A stretch of DNA of 64,000 nt, from assembly GCF_000753715.1 (NCBI RefSeq), contig NZ_JPER01000004.1, forward strand, positions 248,001-312,000, read 5' to 3'. This DNA is from Pseudidiomarina salinarum (GTDB taxonomy: Bacteria > Pseudomonadota > Gammaproteobacteria > Enterobacterales > Alteromonadaceae). Below are positions 1 through 9,407 of this stretch, one piece after another. Made by a program: the position numbers and the translations under genes. Under the pieces are notes generated by a model, which saw only the letters and a list, made by a program, of their open reading frames with translations, was not told the origin of the DNA and made no database searches. The first letter of the stretch is position 1. Each line of letters starts with the position of its first letter.

Positions 1-522
1 ATGCGCCCGATGGCCAAAGGTAATTTTGTTCAGATACAGCTCAAGAATCTCATCTTTGGTTAACTGGCTCTCAATATGCAGCGCAATAAAGGCTTCACGC
101 ACCTTACGCGACCAGGTTTGTTCAAAGCTCAGATAGAAGTTTCGCGCCAACTGCTGGGTGATGGTACTGCCACCACTTTGAATCTCGCCGCTGGTAACCA
201 ACTGGAAGAACGCCCGGCCCACACCGATCGGGTCAATGCCGAAGTGCTCATAAAAGCGCTGATCTTCAGTGGCCAGAAATGCATTGATTAGCGGCTGCGG
301 GATTTCTTCAAGTTTCAGAGGAATTCGCCGTATCTCGCCAAATTGCGCGATCAGTTCACCGTCCGATGAGTAAACCTGCATCGGGGTTTGCAGGCGAACT
401 TCTTTGAGTTCAGCTACACTGGGCAGATCAGCCCGTAAGTATAAGTACAGTGAGCCAACCACCAGCACACCCACGACCGCAAGACCGAGTAAGCTATATA
501 GGGACCACTTTACAAATTTCAC
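1..522 (-). CDS. mrcA: Penicillin-binding protein 1A, N-terminal part (truncated by window edge)
   Basis: Bifunctional peptidoglycan glycosyltransferase/transpeptidase of the inner membrane; only the first 174 codons lie in the window. The reading frame starts at GTG 522 behind an AAAGGA ribosome-binding site and gives one N-terminal membrane anchor (about residues 6-28). The family GT51 transglycosylase domain follows, with the motif ATEDQRFYEHFGID, the catalytic Glu within it, and GGSTITQQLARN. It is divergent from pilM, the usual arrangement for mrcA/ponA in gammaproteobacteria. The transpeptidase domain lies outside the window. The assignment to PBP1A rather than another class A PBP rests on this synteny and on the N-terminal sequence. 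Confidence 0.93.
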   Translation of the reverse strand, partial: MKFVKWSLYSLLGLAVVGVLVVGSLYLYLRADLPSVAELKEVRLQTPMQVYSSDGELIAQFGEIRRIPLKLEEIPQPLINAFLATEDQRFYEHFGIDPIGVGRAFFQLVTSGEIQSGGSTITQQLARNFYLSFEQTWSRKVREAFIALHIESQLTKDEILELYLNKITFGHRAH

Positions 523-712
523 TCAAGATTCCTTTGCTGGTTGCTATCCAGGGCTGCATATTATAGAAAGATAATTGAAGAATCATAATAGTTATTGAAA
601 TAACATGAGGATTTTTTGCACTATACTTACTTTTGCGCGTACTATGAGTATCGGCATATAAGAATTTTAATAATAAAATACAATCCGCATGTCGAGTCGG
701 GAGAACCGTATT

Positions 713-1783
713 ATGGGGCTGTTTGGTCTGGGTAAAACACCCGGTCTTGGCATTGATATTAACACGGATGCCGTTAAGGCGCTTGAACTGTTACCGCAAG
801 GGGATTCATACCAGATCACCCGCGTGGCCGAATTGCCGTTGCCGAAAAACCTAATTACAGATGACGAAATTACCGATATTGAGCAGCTGAGCAAGACGCT
901 CCAGCAATTACGCAAAAAGTCCGGTAGCACCGTCAAAGAGGTTGTCGCTGCGGTATCGGGCAGTCAGGCTATCTCCAAACAAATCGCCGTGGGCAACGAA
1001 CTGGATGATGAAGCCATTGCCGAAAAAATTGAATCAGAAGCCGAAGCGCTGATTCCCTTCCCCATCGCTGAAGTGCGCTACGATTTCGAGAGCCTTGGAG
1101 AGCATCCGACGCTACCAGGCCAGCAGCGTATATTAGTGACCGCCACCCGCACAGTAAGTGTTGATAGCCGGGTAGAAGCCCTGGAACAGGCCGGCTTCAA
1201 AGTAAAAATCATGGACGTCGACAGCCAGGCTATTTTGCGCAGCTGCAACTATCTGCTGCCGCACCTGGCGCCTGAAATTGTTGCAAGCCCGTTGCCGGTG
1301 TTGGTGCTGGATATCAGCATCACCGCCGTACAGACTATAGTTATCGCTCAGGGCGAGGTGACTTTTACCCGGTTTCAGACCGGCGGATTACAACCTCTGT
1401 TAAAAGCTCTGGATGACAATGGTAACGGCGAGTATCGCGAAATTCTGGCCCGCCTGCGCGCGGGTGAAACCGGATCGGACTCCAGCCTCATTATTCAGGA
1501 TTCACTGACTAACCTGTGGTCGCAGGTAAGCCGCGGTATCCAGATTTATCAGAGTAATGCGCCGAAAAAAGGTTTTGCCGGCGTGATACTGGTGAACACC
1601 GGCGCGATGCTGCCCATGTTAAGCGATTATATTGATCAACAGATTGATGAGCCGGTACTGTCACTGAACCCCTTTGACCATTTTGAATTAGCAGACAGCT
1701 ACTCCCATTTGCGCGCCCACGGCCCGCGCTTTGTGGAAGTGCTTGGCCTGGCGTTACGGAGCTTTACCCCATGGCACACGTAA
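713..1783 (+). CDS. pilM: Type IV pilus inner-membrane assembly ATPase-like protein PilM
   Basis: Cytoplasmic actin-like (FtsA-fold) protein that binds the N-terminal tail of PilN and links the type IV pilus alignment subcomplex to the cytoplasm. The N-terminus GLGIDINTDAVKALEL is the phosphate-1 type motif of the actin fold. An in-frame ATG exists at 689, but GGGAGAA lies about nine bases before ATG 713, and the protein then starts MGLFGLGK like other PilM, so I prefer 713. It is the first gene of pilMNOPQ and overlaps pilN by 13 bases, which suggests translational coupling. Confidence 0.95.
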   Translation: MGLFGLGKTPGLGIDINTDAVKALELLPQGDSYQITRVAELPLPKNLITDDEITDIEQLSKTLQQLRKKSGSTVKEVVAAVSGSQAISKQIAVGNELDDEAIAEKIESEAEALIPFPIAEVRYDFESLGEHPTLPGQQRILVTATRTVSVDSRVEALEQAGFKVKIMDVDSQAILRSCNYLLPHLAPEIVASPLPVLVLDISITAVQTIVIAQGEVTFTRFQTGGLQPLLKALDDNGNGEYREILARLRAGETGSDSSLIIQDSLTNLWSQVSRGIQIYQSNAPKKGFAGVILVNTGAMLPMLSDYIDQQIDEPVLSLNPFDHFELADSYSHLRAHGPRFVEVLGLALRSFTPWHT

Positions 1784-2346
1784 ACCTCCTCCCCTGGCGT
1801 GAAACAGCCCGCCAGCGCGCGAAAACCTTATTCGCTATTCATGCCGGACTCGCGATTGGCCTGGCTGCCTTTATCCTGTTCGTCGCCTATACCATTATTG
1901 GGAGCTATCAGGAACAACAGCAGCGCCGTAATCAGTTCCTGCAGGGCCAGATCCAGGTACTTGATGCGCAGATCGCTGAAATTCAGGATATCAATGAACA
2001 GAAAGACGAAATTGTCAGCCGCATGAAACTGATTCAGTCGCTGCATCAGGACCGTAATACCGCTATATTAATCTTCAACGAACTGGCCCGCCGGACCCCT
2101 GAAGGCGTACACCTGCTGACAGCTGAAAAGAAAGGTATGCAATTGTCGATTAACGGCCGCACGGTTTCTAACAACCGGGTAGCCGAGTTCCTGCGCGAAC
2201 TGAAAAACTCCGAGATATTCAGCCAGCCGGAACTGCGTGAAGTGGTTGCGGATCGGGTGCCAACCAACCGTGGCGAACAGCTCAGTGCTTTTTCTCTGGT
2301 TGTCTCCATTACCCCGCCTGCGGAAACTGAAGAGGTGAACCCATGA
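1771..2346 (+). CDS. pilN: Type IV pilus assembly protein PilN
   Basis: Bitopic inner-membrane protein of the pilus alignment subcomplex. The N-terminus carries the PilM-binding motif (VNLLPWRE, residues 4-11). A single membrane helix follows at about residues 25-45, then a periplasmic coiled-coil stretch and a ferredoxin-like domain that pairs with PilO. Length (191 residues) is typical. It overlaps pilM at its start and pilO by four bases (ATGA) at its end. Confidence 0.96.
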   Translation: MAHVNLLPWRETARQRAKTLFAIHAGLAIGLAAFILFVAYTIIGSYQEQQQRRNQFLQGQIQVLDAQIAEIQDINEQKDEIVSRMKLIQSLHQDRNTAILIFNELARRTPEGVHLLTAEKKGMQLSINGRTVSNNRVAEFLRELKNSEIFSQPELREVVADRVPTNRGEQLSAFSLVVSITPPAETEEVNP

Positions 2347-2939
2347 AAATAGACATGGATAGCCTGCGCGAACTGGATATTAATGAACTGCCCTGGTGGC
2401 CGCGGCCATTCCGTATTGGGGTGCTGGTGATCCTGGCGCTAATCGCACTGGGGCTGGGCTATCACTTTTTACTGGCCGATGAGTGGGCCAGTTACAAACG
2501 TGAGCAAAGTAAAGAAGCGCAGCTCAAAATTGATTACCGGAGCAAGTACCAGACTGCCGTCAATTTACCAGCGTACCGGGAACAGCTTAAACAGCTGAAT
2601 GCGGATCTGGAAGTGTTGCTGGCGATGCTACCCAACGATGATGAAACCCCAAAATTACTGGATGATATTACGCTGGTAGGTACCCGTAGCGGCCTGAAGT
2701 TTGATCGTATTGAATGGTTAGCGCCTGCCTCCCGCGAGTTTTACACTGCCTTGCCCATGCGCATGGAACTGGTGGGAAGTTACCATCAGATTGGCGATTT
2801 TGTCGGCCAGTTAGCCGGGCTGCATCGGATCATTAGTGTGAAGGACTTCACTTTGCAGCGGCGCGACATGGACGAAGGCCTGCGGTTGTCCGTACAGGCC
2901 GAGACCTATCGCCAGCAAACGTTGAGGACGCAACCATGA
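2343..2939 (+). CDS. pilO: Type IV pilus assembly protein PilO
   Basis: Inner-membrane partner of PilN. A short cytoplasmic N-terminus ends in PWWPRPFRIG and is followed by one membrane helix (about residues 27-45), a periplasmic coiled coil and a C-terminal domain. The start overlaps the pilN stop in an ATGA, and the end overlaps pilP in the same way. PilN/PilO heterodimers set the spacing between PilM in the cytoplasm and PilP/PilQ in the outer envelope. Confidence 0.95.
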   Translation: MKIDMDSLRELDINELPWWPRPFRIGVLVILALIALGLGYHFLLADEWASYKREQSKEAQLKIDYRSKYQTAVNLPAYREQLKQLNADLEVLLAMLPNDDETPKLLDDITLVGTRSGLKFDRIEWLAPASREFYTALPMRMELVGSYHQIGDFVGQLAGLHRIISVKDFTLQRRDMDEGLRLSVQAETYRQQTLRTQP

Positions 2940-3481
2940 ACGCACGCCAAGTTGCTTTAATCGCAGCCCTGGCCGCCGTATTGTCTGGTTGCGGACAAGC
3001 CAGCCATCAGGATCTTGAAGCCTTTACGGCGCAGGTTCGTAGTGAAGCCGTGCCTGGTATTCAACCCATTGAGCCATTACCCGAGTTGCAACGCATCGCT
3101 TATACCGGCGATGATTACCGCAACCCCTTTACCGCCACGCCGATGCAAGCTGCAGCGTCGGTGGCCAGCGGTGCCAACTGTCCACAGCCCAATTTACAGC
3201 GCCAGCGCGGCGAACTCGAGACGGTTGCGCTTGACCAGTTGTCGCTGACAGGTACTTTAAGTAAAGGCGGCACCGGTTATACCGCGCTGGTCATATCGAA
3301 TCAGGGACGACTCTACCGGGTCGAAGAAGGCGATTATATCGGACTCAATCATGGCAAAGTGGTTGCAGTCACCTCACAACAAATAGCTATCCGCGAATGG
3401 CTGCCGACGGGGGACGGTTGCTGGCAACAGCGCGATACCACCCTGACGCTGGCCGGTTCACAAAGGAGTTCTGATTCATGA
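2936..3481 (+). CDS. pilP: Type IV pilus lipoprotein PilP
   Basis: Periplasmic lipoprotein that bridges PilN/PilO to the PilQ secretin. The signal peptide ends in a lipobox (LSGC, Cys at about residue 19). The C-terminal half has the beta-sandwich pattern of the family, ending in an EGDYIGLNHGKV-type stretch. At 181 residues it has the normal family length. It overlaps both neighbours by four bases. Confidence 0.95.
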   Translation: MNARQVALIAALAAVLSGCGQASHQDLEAFTAQVRSEAVPGIQPIEPLPELQRIAYTGDDYRNPFTATPMQAAASVASGANCPQPNLQRQRGELETVALDQLSLTGTLSKGGTGYTALVISNQGRLYRVEEGDYIGLNHGKVVAVTSQQIAIREWLPTGDGCWQQRDTTLTLAGSQRSSDS

Positions 3482-5535
3482 AGCACTTATTCCGTATCCT
3501 TTTGCTGTTGCTCATGATGCCGCTGTCTGTGGCCGCTAATGAGCTGGTGCGGGTAGAGCAGATCCCGCTGGCCAAAGATCGCTTCAATCTGGAAGCGCAT
3601 TTCGCCGGTCGTGTCGACTCCCCTATCGTCCGGCGCAGCACAGATCCGCTAGTTCATGAATTCTTGTTACTTGGCACTGAATCCGATTACACCGATGGCC
3701 CCCTTGGCGTGGCCAACCATCCGCTACTGGAGTCAGTCGAACTGGTAACCCAGCGTGAAGATTTACTGCTGCGGGTAACCACCACCAAACCGCTTGAGCA
3801 CCTGATGAGCCGTTCCAATGATGTGATGGTGCTGGTCTTTATCGCCGCGGCAAGCATCCCTGACGCGCGTCAGGCGCCTGTGGTTAGTGAACAGCGCAGC
3901 GAGGCCGCTCCCCAGAGAACCAGCCCTCAGCAACAGGCCCGGCTAACCACCACCACCGACAGCTCACCTTCCGGTGCAGCCGTTACGGATATTGATTTCA
4001 CCCGCCTGCCGGATGATGTTGGCTTACTGCGTTTGTCACTGAATACGGAAAATGCCGAACACGAAGTTCGTACCATCGGTAACCGGCTGGAACTGACGTT
4101 ATTTGACACTGCTCTACCGGAAGACCTGCTGTATGTGCTCGACGTGAGCCAGTTCGCCTCGCCGGTCGCGCATATCGAAACCTTCCGTGAAAATGGTAAT
4201 ACCCTGATCACGGTAACGGGCAAAGAAGCCTTCCGCCACCAGCTGGAACGCCTAGATAACAGACTCAATCTGAAGCTATTTGATATTGACGACGATCGCA
4301 GCGCTGCGGTTGCCGATGGCAGTCAGCAACCTATATCCCTGAACTTCCAGGACGTGCCGGTACGCCAGCTATTACAGATTCTCGCGGAAGAAAACGGCCT
4401 GAACCTGGTAGCGAGCGAGTCGGTAACAGGCAATATTACCTTGCGTCTGGAAAATGTACCCTGGGAGCGTGCGTTAGAAACTATCCTGCGGGTGAAAGGC
4501 CTCGCCAAGCGTATTGACGGGAACATTCTGATTGTCGCGCCGGCCGAGGAGCTTGCTCAGCGCGAGCAGCAAGAGCTGGAAGCCTCGCAACGGATGTCCG
4601 AACTGGCACCGCTGAGTAGCTCTTATATTCAGATAAACTATGCCAAGGCTGGCGAAATCGCCTCGATCCTGCGCACCGAAAGTTCTGACCTGCTGTCGTC
4701 CCGCGGCGCGGTCACTGTGGATGATCGTACCAACACCTTGCTGGTGCGCGACACCGGTGAGCAAATCGCTAACGTCAAAGCCATGGTGGAAGTGCTTGAT
4801 GTTCCGGTCAAGCAAGTGATCATCGAGGCCCGTATGGTCACAGTCCGAGATAACATCAGCGATGAATTAGGCATCCAGTGGGGGCTTTCTGATCCGAACC
4901 TGTCCGAGCCCGATCTCTTCGGTTCAGATACTGATGTTGCCGGTGACTTCAATGTGAATCTGCCGGTTTCTAATCCGGCGGCAACCTTCGGGATGCAGAT
5001 CGCCAAAATGGCCGATGGCCGTATTCTGGATTTAGAACTTTCCGCACTGGAGCGTGAGAATAAGGGTGAAATCATCGCCAGTCCGCGCATCACAACGGCC
5101 AATCAGAAGGCGGCCTACATCGAACAAGGTACTGAAATCCCCTATGTGGAAAGTGCCTCATCCGGTGCGACTTCTGTGCAGTTCAAAAAAGCTGTTCTCG
5201 GCCTGCGGGTGACACCACAAATCACGCCTGATAATCGCGTTATCCTGGATCTGGTAATTACCCAGAACACCCGCGGCGATACGGTGAGCACACCAACTGG
5301 CCCTGCGGTATCCATAGACACCCAGGAAATCGGCACTCAGGTTCTGGTTGAAAACGGCGAAACCATTGTATTAGGTGGTATTTATCAGCAACAGATCCTG
5401 AATGACATTACCAAGGTGCCGTTGCTGGGCGATATTCCCTATGTGGGCGTGCTCTTCCGCAATGAAAGTCAGATCCATGAAAAGCGTGAATTACTGATTT
5501 TTGTAACGCCGAGAATTGTCACTGATCTGCCTTAA
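3478..5535 (+). CDS. pilQ: Type IV pilus outer-membrane secretin PilQ
   Basis: Forms the outer-membrane gated channel through which the type IV pilus passes. The signal peptide ends near VAANE. Two AMIN-type domains occupy roughly residues 25-290, then a secretin/TonB short N-terminal domain (QQPISLNFQDVPVRQLLQ), an N1 domain, and the secretin C-terminal domain (about 440-685) with the VPLLGDIPYVGVLFRN signature and a final LIFVTPRIV. Length 685 is normal. Last gene of pilMNOPQ; aroK follows after about 125 bases, the common gammaproteobacterial order. Confidence 0.97.
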   Translation: MKHLFRILLLLLMMPLSVAANELVRVEQIPLAKDRFNLEAHFAGRVDSPIVRRSTDPLVHEFLLLGTESDYTDGPLGVANHPLLESVELVTQREDLLLRVTTTKPLEHLMSRSNDVMVLVFIAAASIPDARQAPVVSEQRSEAAPQRTSPQQQARLTTTTDSSPSGAAVTDIDFTRLPDDVGLLRLSLNTENAEHEVRTIGNRLELTLFDTALPEDLLYVLDVSQFASPVAHIETFRENGNTLITVTGKEAFRHQLERLDNRLNLKLFDIDDDRSAAVADGSQQPISLNFQDVPVRQLLQILAEENGLNLVASESVTGNITLRLENVPWERALETILRVKGLAKRIDGNILIVAPAEELAQREQQELEASQRMSELAPLSSSYIQINYAKAGEIASILRTESSDLLSSRGAVTVDDRTNTLLVRDTGEQIANVKAMVEVLDVPVKQVIIEARMVTVRDNISDELGIQWGLSDPNLSEPDLFGSDTDVAGDFNVNLPVSNPAATFGMQIAKMADGRILDLELSALERENKGEIIASPRITTANQKAAYIEQGTEIPYVESASSGATSVQFKKAVLGLRVTPQITPDNRVILDLVITQNTRGDTVSTPTGPAVSIDTQEIGTQVLVENGETIVLGGIYQQQILNDITKVPLLGDIPYVGVLFRNESQIHEKRELLIFVTPRIVTDLP

Positions 5536-5659
5536 ACCTTGCTTAAATAGCTGTTACTTGCGATAATCCGCCCTCTTTTTGAATTGGGTTAAGGATGGTC
5601 TCGAGACACTCCGGATTCCGTGAGTCACAGCTAGTTAATGAGTGATGTAAAGCAACAAT

Positions 5660-6178
5660 ATGGCTGAAAAACGTAATATTTTCCTGGTTGGCCCTATGGG
5701 GGCCGGTAAAAGCACAATAGGGCGACAGTTAGCCCGACAACTCCATCTTGAATTCTTCGACTCTGACGCAGAAATTGAACGCCGCACCGGCGCTGATATT
5801 GCGTGGGTTTTCGAGCTCGAAGGCGAAGAGGGCTTCCGTGCGCGGGAAGAAAAAGTTATCGAAGAACTGACTGAGAATACCGGTATAGTGCTGGCCACTG
5901 GCGGCGGCTCTATCCTGAGCAAAGAAAGCCGTAACCGTTTGTCAGCGCGCGGAATTGTTGTTTATCTGCAAACCACCATTGATAAGCAGCTGGCCCGCAC
6001 TCAGCGCGATAAGCGCCGGCCATTGATATCTGAAGCTGAAAACCCGCGTGAAGTGCTCGAAAGCCTCGCTGATTCGCGCAACGCGTTGTACGAAGAAATC
6101 GCCGACGTGATTGTCCGTACCGACGATCAAAGTGCTAAGATTGTAATCGACCAAATTATCGAGAAAGTCGGCTTGTAA
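5660..6178 (+). CDS. aroK: Shikimate kinase I
   Basis: Phosphorylates shikimate to shikimate-3-phosphate in the chorismate pathway (cytoplasm). The Walker A motif is GPMGAGKST, followed by [11 protein letters not shown] (shikimate and Mg binding), the GGGSIL motif, and the adenine-lid arginine region RDKRRPL. 172 residues, as in E. coli AroK. Aromatic precursors made here also feed ubiquinone and, via prephenate, the tRNA hydroxylation step served by trhP elsewhere in the window. It runs with aroB, 15 bases downstream. Confidence 0.97.
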   Translation: MAEKRNIFLVGPMGAGKSTIGRQLARQLHLEFFDSDAEIERRTGADIAWVFELEGEEGFRAREEKVIEELTENTGIVLATGGGSILSKESRNRLSARGIVVYLQTTIDKQLARTQRDKRRPLISEAENPREVLESLADSRNALYEEIADVIVRTDDQSAKIVIDQIIEKVGL

Positions 6179-6193
6179 CTTTCGGAGGCGCTC

Positions 6194-7294
6194 ATGCAGA
6201 CACCTATGCAATGCATTACCGTCGGCCTGGATGAGCGCAGCTATCCGATTTATATCGGGCGCGATCTCTTTGCCCAACTCTCCCGTTTGCTCCCGCAACT
6301 CCCAAATCAGATCCTGATTGTAACTAATCAGATCGTGGCGCCGCTGTATCTCGAACAAGTGCAACAGGCGTTGGGCGATGGCCAGCTAGTTACGCACATC
6401 ATCGGTGATGGCGAAGGCGAAAAAAGCCTGCACAATTACCAGCACATCATGGATACCCTGATTGCTCACAGCTTCAACCGCGACTGTGCAGTTATCGCGC
6501 TCGGCGGCGGCGTAGTCGGCGATCTGGCAGGCTTCGTCGCCGCCACTTATCAGCGCGGCGTCGACTTCTATCAAATCCCCACGACCTTGCTCGCGCAGGT
6601 GGATTCATCCGTGGGCGGCAAAACCGCAGTGAACCACCCCGGCGGCAAGAACCTGATTGGCGCTTTTTATCAGCCGCGAGCGGTGATCATAGATACCGAC
6701 TGCCTCGCTACGTTAACTGACCGTGATTACGCCTGCGGTCTGGCCGAAGTTATTAAGTACGGCATCATCCACGACGCACAATTTTTCGAATGGCTGGAAG
6801 CACACAGCCAGGACCTGATTCAGCGTGAGCCGCAGGCAGTCGCCTATGCCGTACGCCGCAGTTGTGAAATCAAAGCAGAAATTGTGGCGGCCGATGAGCG
6901 CGAACAGAATCAGCGCGCCCTGCTCAATCTGGGGCATACATTCGGTCACGCCATTGAAGCCAGCCATTACGACAGCTGGCATCATGGTGAGGCTGTTGCC
7001 GCTGGCACCGCTATTGCCGCAGAGTTTATGCGCCAGCAAGACGAGTTGAGCGACCAGGATGCCGAACGCATCAGACGCCTATTGCAAGCCTGCAACCTAC
7101 CCGTGGTGGCGCCGAGTATGCCGTTAAGCCAGTGGCAGGACTACATGCAACGTGATAAAAAGGTCAAAGCCGGGCAACTGCGACTGGTACTGCCGACTGC
7201 TATCGGGGCCGCCTGCTTGCGCACGGTCACCGACTGGGATCGCGTTGCCAGTGCCATTAGTGCCTGCAACAGTGCCTGCAACGAACACGACTGA
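6194..7294 (+). CDS. aroB: 3-dehydroquinate synthase
   Basis: Converts DAHP to 3-dehydroquinate using NAD and a divalent metal. The NAD-binding motif is GGGVVGDLAGFVAATYQRG; further family motifs are QVDSSVGGKTAVNH and LNLGHTFGHAIE, with the metal-binding histidines. A strong GGAGG sits just before ATG 6194, which decides the start. At 366 residues it has normal length. In E. coli damX lies between aroB and dam; here aroB is followed directly by dam. Confidence 0.97.
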   Translation: MQTPMQCITVGLDERSYPIYIGRDLFAQLSRLLPQLPNQILIVTNQIVAPLYLEQVQQALGDGQLVTHIIGDGEGEKSLHNYQHIMDTLIAHSFNRDCAVIALGGGVVGDLAGFVAATYQRGVDFYQIPTTLLAQVDSSVGGKTAVNHPGGKNLIGAFYQPRAVIIDTDCLATLTDRDYACGLAEVIKYGIIHDAQFFEWLEAHSQDLIQREPQAVAYAVRRSCEIKAEIVAADEREQNQRALLNLGHTFGHAIEASHYDSWHHGEAVAAGTAIAAEFMRQQDELSDQDAERIRRLLQACNLPVVAPSMPLSQWQDYMQRDKKVKAGQLRLVLPTAIGAACLRTVTDWDRVASAISACNSACNEHD

Positions 7295-7309
7295 CCGGAT
7301 AACAACACC

Positions 7310-8182
7310 ATGCAAAAAAACCGGGCCTTTCTTAAATGGGCGGGCGGAAAATACAATCTGATCGAGCCAATTACCGCCTTATTGCCAGCCGGTAACAAGC
7401 TGATTGAGCCTTTTGTCGGTGCCGGTTCGGTATTTCTCAATACTGACTATGAATCCTATCTGCTCAACGATGTGAACCCGGATCTGATCAACCTGTTCAA
7501 GACCGTAAAAAAGCGTCCCCAGCGTTTCATCAGTGACGCTAAGAAACTGTTCACGCCGGCCTATAATTCATCAGCCGCCTATTATGCGATGCGCCGGCAG
7601 TTTAATCAGAGCAGTGATATATACGAGCGCGCGCTGTTGTTTTTGTATCTTAACCGCCATGGCTACAACGGCTTGTGTCGTTATAACAGTTCAGGCCAGT
7701 TCAACGTGCCCTTTGGCCGCTATCTGCGCCCCTATTTCCCCGAAGCGGAGATTGAGTTCTTCGCTCACAAAGCGCGGCGCGCGACCTTTACCTGTCTGAG
7801 CTTTGAGAAGGTATTCCGACGGGCCCGCCAGGGTGACGTGGTCTATTGCGATCCCCCCTATGCACCGCTGACCACCACCGCCAGCTTCACCAGTTACGCA
7901 ACGGGCGGCTTTACCCTTGAACATCAGCACGAGCTGGCTCGTCGCGCCGCCCATGCCGCCCAGAAACGCGGTATTCCGGTGCTCATCAGCAACCATGACA
8001 CTGATCTGACCCGCCTGTTGTATCAGGATGCCTCGCTGCAAAGCCTGCAGGTTGCGCGTTTTATCAGTCAGAATGGCGCTAAGCGCGGCAAAGTGGCTGA
8101 ACTGCTGGCCTTGTACAGTCCCCTTGCTGAGGGGGCCAATGTGATAAACCTCAAACACCAATTACGGAAGGTTGGCCTATGA
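7310..8182 (+). CDS. dam: DNA adenine methylase (GATC)
   Basis: Class D12 N6-adenine methyltransferase acting on GATC for mismatch-repair strand discrimination and gene regulation. Visible motifs are FLKWAGGKY (motif X), EPFVGAGSVFLN (motif I, AdoMet binding) and the catalytic DPPYAPL. The regions RHGYNGLCRYN and QFNVPFGRY match E. coli Dam almost residue for residue. 290 residues, slightly longer than E. coli. Its stop overlaps the elaA start (ATGA). Several FNR boxes in this window contain GATC, so Dam may matter for their use (inference). Confidence 0.97.
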   Translation: MQKNRAFLKWAGGKYNLIEPITALLPAGNKLIEPFVGAGSVFLNTDYESYLLNDVNPDLINLFKTVKKRPQRFISDAKKLFTPAYNSSAAYYAMRRQFNQSSDIYERALLFLYLNRHGYNGLCRYNSSGQFNVPFGRYLRPYFPEAEIEFFAHKARRATFTCLSFEKVFRRARQGDVVYCDPPYAPLTTTASFTSYATGGFTLEHQHELARRAAHAAQKRGIPVLISNHDTDLTRLLYQDASLQSLQVARFISQNGAKRGKVAELLALYSPLAEGANVINLKHQLRKVGL

Positions 8183-8625
8183 CCTGGCAGATAAAACACT
8201 TTTCCGAATTAACCATTACCGAACTCTATGATCTGCTGCAGTTGCGGCAGGACGTTTTTGTGGTCGAGCAGGATTGTCCGTATCTGGACGCTGACGGCAA
8301 AGATCCGCAGGCATGGCATATCTTTACCTACAACGATAGTGACCAGCTGGTCGCTGCCGCGCGCCTGTTTAAACCCGATGATACCAGCCCCTGGAGCCGC
8401 ATTGGCCGGGTCGTCACTGCCCGTAGCGTGCGCCGCAAAGGCCTGGGCCGCGATTTGATGGCAGAGGCCATCAAGTGGTGCCAGCGCGAAGCACCTGATG
8501 GCCCGATTCAGCTGGGCGCCCAGGTTTATCTGCGGGAATTTTACGAAAGCTTAGGTTTTACCGAGATTAGCGCCGAGTACCTGGAGGATGGCATTCCGCA
8601 TATTGATATGGAGCGGCGGCCCTAG
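8179..8625 (+). CDS. elaA: GNAT family N-acetyltransferase, ElaA type
   Basis: Small cytoplasmic acetyltransferase of the ElaA subgroup; the physiological substrate is not known. The N-terminal block LYDLLQLRQDVFVVEQ and the acetyl-CoA binding loop VRRKGLGRDLM are visible. 148 residues is the usual length. It sits between dam and rsmJ with overlapping stop/start codons on both sides (ATGA and TAGTG), so it is almost certainly translated from the same message. Confidence 0.92.
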   Translation: MTWQIKHFSELTITELYDLLQLRQDVFVVEQDCPYLDADGKDPQAWHIFTYNDSDQLVAAARLFKPDDTSPWSRIGRVVTARSVRRKGLGRDLMAEAIKWCQREAPDGPIQLGAQVYLREFYESLGFTEISAEYLEDGIPHIDMERRP

Positions 8626-9407
8626 TGCAATCGGTGCCTGTCACTGCCGCTGATCCGGCACTACAGCAAGCCGCCCGCGACATTGCCGGGCGCTGGCAAC
8701 TGGACTGGCTGGAACAACCACCAGATGCTGCCACCACTCCTTTTGTGTTAGAACTCGATGCCGACGGTCTTGCCCTGCGCTGGACCGCGTATCCGAAGAT
8801 GCTGCCATTACGCATCGACTTTATTGAAGGCAAAACCGCGTTCCGCGCCGCCCAGGCTTCGCGTAAGCACGAAGCCATTGCGCGCGCCTGCGGCTTCGCC
8901 CGCAACGCAAACCCGCACATCCTTGATGCTACCGCGGGTCTGGGCCGCGACGCGCTGGTGTTAGCGCAGCTTGGCGCCCGGGTGGCACTGAATGAGCGCA
9001 ATCCGGTGGTCGCTGCCTTGCTGACCGACGCGCTGCAGCGCCTGGCACAAGTGGCGCCTGAACTCGGCGCGCGGCTGTATTTTGCCGGTACCGACAGCCT
9101 GCAGCCACGGCAATGGCTCGCCGATCCCGTCGATGTGGTCTATCTTGATCCTATGTATCCGAAAGGCGACAGAAAACAACGTGCGGCAGTTAAAAAAGAT
9201 ATGCAGATTTTCCAACAGCTGGTGGGTGCTGATGACGATGCCGATGCGTTACTGGAACCTGCGCTGGCAATTGCCCGTAAACGGGTGGTGGTAAAACGGC
9301 CCCAGCACGCTGATTTCCTCGCCGGTCGCAAACCCGAGAGTCAGATTACCGGTAAGAAGCACCGGTTTGACATCTATTTTACCGATTATTCCGGAGTATC
9401 CTCATGA
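8625..9407 (+). CDS. rsmJ: 16S rRNA (guanine-1516-N2) methyltransferase
   Basis: AdoMet-dependent methyltransferase modifying G1516 of 16S rRNA. Motif I is LDATAGLGRDALVLA; the catalytic-type motif is YLDPMYPKGDRKQ, which matches RsmJ/YhiQ. The start is GTG at 8625, sharing one base with the elaA stop. 260 residues, in the family range. Its stop overlaps the next gene by four bases. Confidence 0.93.
   Translation: MQSVPVTAADPALQQAARDIAGRWQLDWLEQPPDAATTPFVLELDADGLALRWTAYPKMLPLRIDFIEGKTAFRAAQASRKHEAIARACGFARNANPHILDATAGLGRDALVLAQLGARVALNERNPVVAALLTDALQRLAQVAPELGARLYFAGTDSLQPRQWLADPVDVVYLDPMYPKGDRKQRAAVKKDMQIFQQLVGADDDADALLEPALAIARKRVVVKRPQHADFLAGRKPESQITGKKHRFDIYFTDYSGVSS

Noticed and set aside
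591-604. Inverted repeat GTTATT/AATAAC between mrcA and pilM
   Set aside because: Short, AT-rich, with no recognised regulator; could be chance.
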